This document shows positions 5,465 to 5,544 of a DNA stretch of 5,544 bases, in pieces (within the stretch, counting starts at the first letter, position 1; every line of letters starts with the position of its first letter). Source of the stretch: UBA7236 sp964638865 (GTDB lineage: Bacteria > Bacteroidota > Bacteroidia > Chitinophagales > BACL12); the NCBI GenBank assembly GCA_964638865.1, contig CAZXBG010000197.1, forward strand, positions 1 to 5,544, read 5' to 3'. The translations under genes and the position numbers were made by a program. The notes below the pieces were generated by a model. It saw only the letters and a program-made list of their open reading frames with translations. It made no database searches and was not told the origin of the DNA.

Positions 5465-5544
5465 TCATTGGAAGTTTATGTTTTTGCCGAAAGCATACCT
5501 TTTCGGCAAACCGGGAGTAAAACTCATAACTCATTACTCATTAC
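5465..5544 (+). repeat. Composite 7-mer repeat unit, copy R3 (inverted relative to R1/R2)
   Basis: Reads TCATTGG (5465-5471), AAAGCAT (5490-5496), then ACTCATA, ACTCATT, ACTCAT (5522-5541) and runs off the window edge. R2 on the minus strand has the same order: TCATTGG, AAAGCAT, then ACTCAT heptamers. The interior is much more diverged than between R1 and R2, so the relationship rests on shared blocks and order rather than continuous identity. Confidence 0.55.
5483..5510. other. Perfect 10-bp inverted repeat (hairpin) inside R3
   Basis: TTTGCCGAAA (5483-5492) is the exact reverse complement of TTTCGGCAAA (5501-5510), with an 8-nt loop. CCGG stands immediately after it (5511-5514) and also at 5452-5455, so the two self-complementary tetramers could clamp a larger structure with a 27-nt bulge on the left side. 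There is no T-run 3' of the stem on either strand, so it is not a standard intrinsic terminator. Confidence 0.6.

Noticed and set aside
5483..5510. Right-end hairpin as an intrinsic terminator
   Set aside because: No T-tract follows the stem on either strand and no gene within the window ends next to it.
1..5544. Whole window as a transposon with terminal inverted repeats
   Set aside because: No transposase, integrase or resolvase gene, no exact terminal inverted repeats, no visible target duplication, and the repeats appear to run beyond both window edges.

Overview
The window is a low-GC stretch of chromosome, most likely from a member of the Bacteroidota (Chitinophagales/Sphingobacteriales-like, possibly a metagenome-assembled genome). 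The main evidence is a type IX secretion system C-terminal sorting domain (PNP-type) on one protein. Supporting evidence is a Bacteroidota-style lipoprotein, no strong Shine-Dalgarno sequences, and an exact match to the Bacteroidota -7 promoter element (TAnnTTTG) upstream of the last gene.

Layout: 1-270 is non-coding. It holds two diverged direct copies of a ~60 bp repeat whose edge is a tandem 7-mer (ATGAGTN), then a 22-nt pure pyrimidine tract. Four plus-strand genes follow: a 12-TM MFS transporter (271-1494, GTG start), a small lipoprotein with a Cys/Met/His cluster (1578-2021, TTG start), a small T9SS-exported beta-rich protein (2196-2885) and a periplasmic TPR protein (2930-3997). A convergent minus-strand gene (4095-5321) encodes a second, unrelated 12-TM MFS protein of the TCR/Tet-like group. 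The tail (5322-5544) holds that gene's promoter, a five-copy CGTGARN 7-mer array, a perfect 10-bp hairpin, and a third, inverted copy of the repeat seen at the left end.

How the parts fit: all five genes encode envelope or exported products, namely two inner-membrane transporters of different MFS subfamilies, one lipoprotein, one secreted protein and one periplasmic scaffold-type protein. The sequence does not show that they form one pathway. Intergenic gaps of 83, 174 and 44 bp and separate candidate promoters argue against a tight operon. I see no defence system, CRISPR array, transposase or RNA gene. The most unusual parts are the 7-mer composite repeats, present in opposite orientation at the two ends, the putative metal-binding cluster in the small lipoprotein, and the loss in the Tet-like protein of an acidic residue essential for tetracycline transport in TetA(B).
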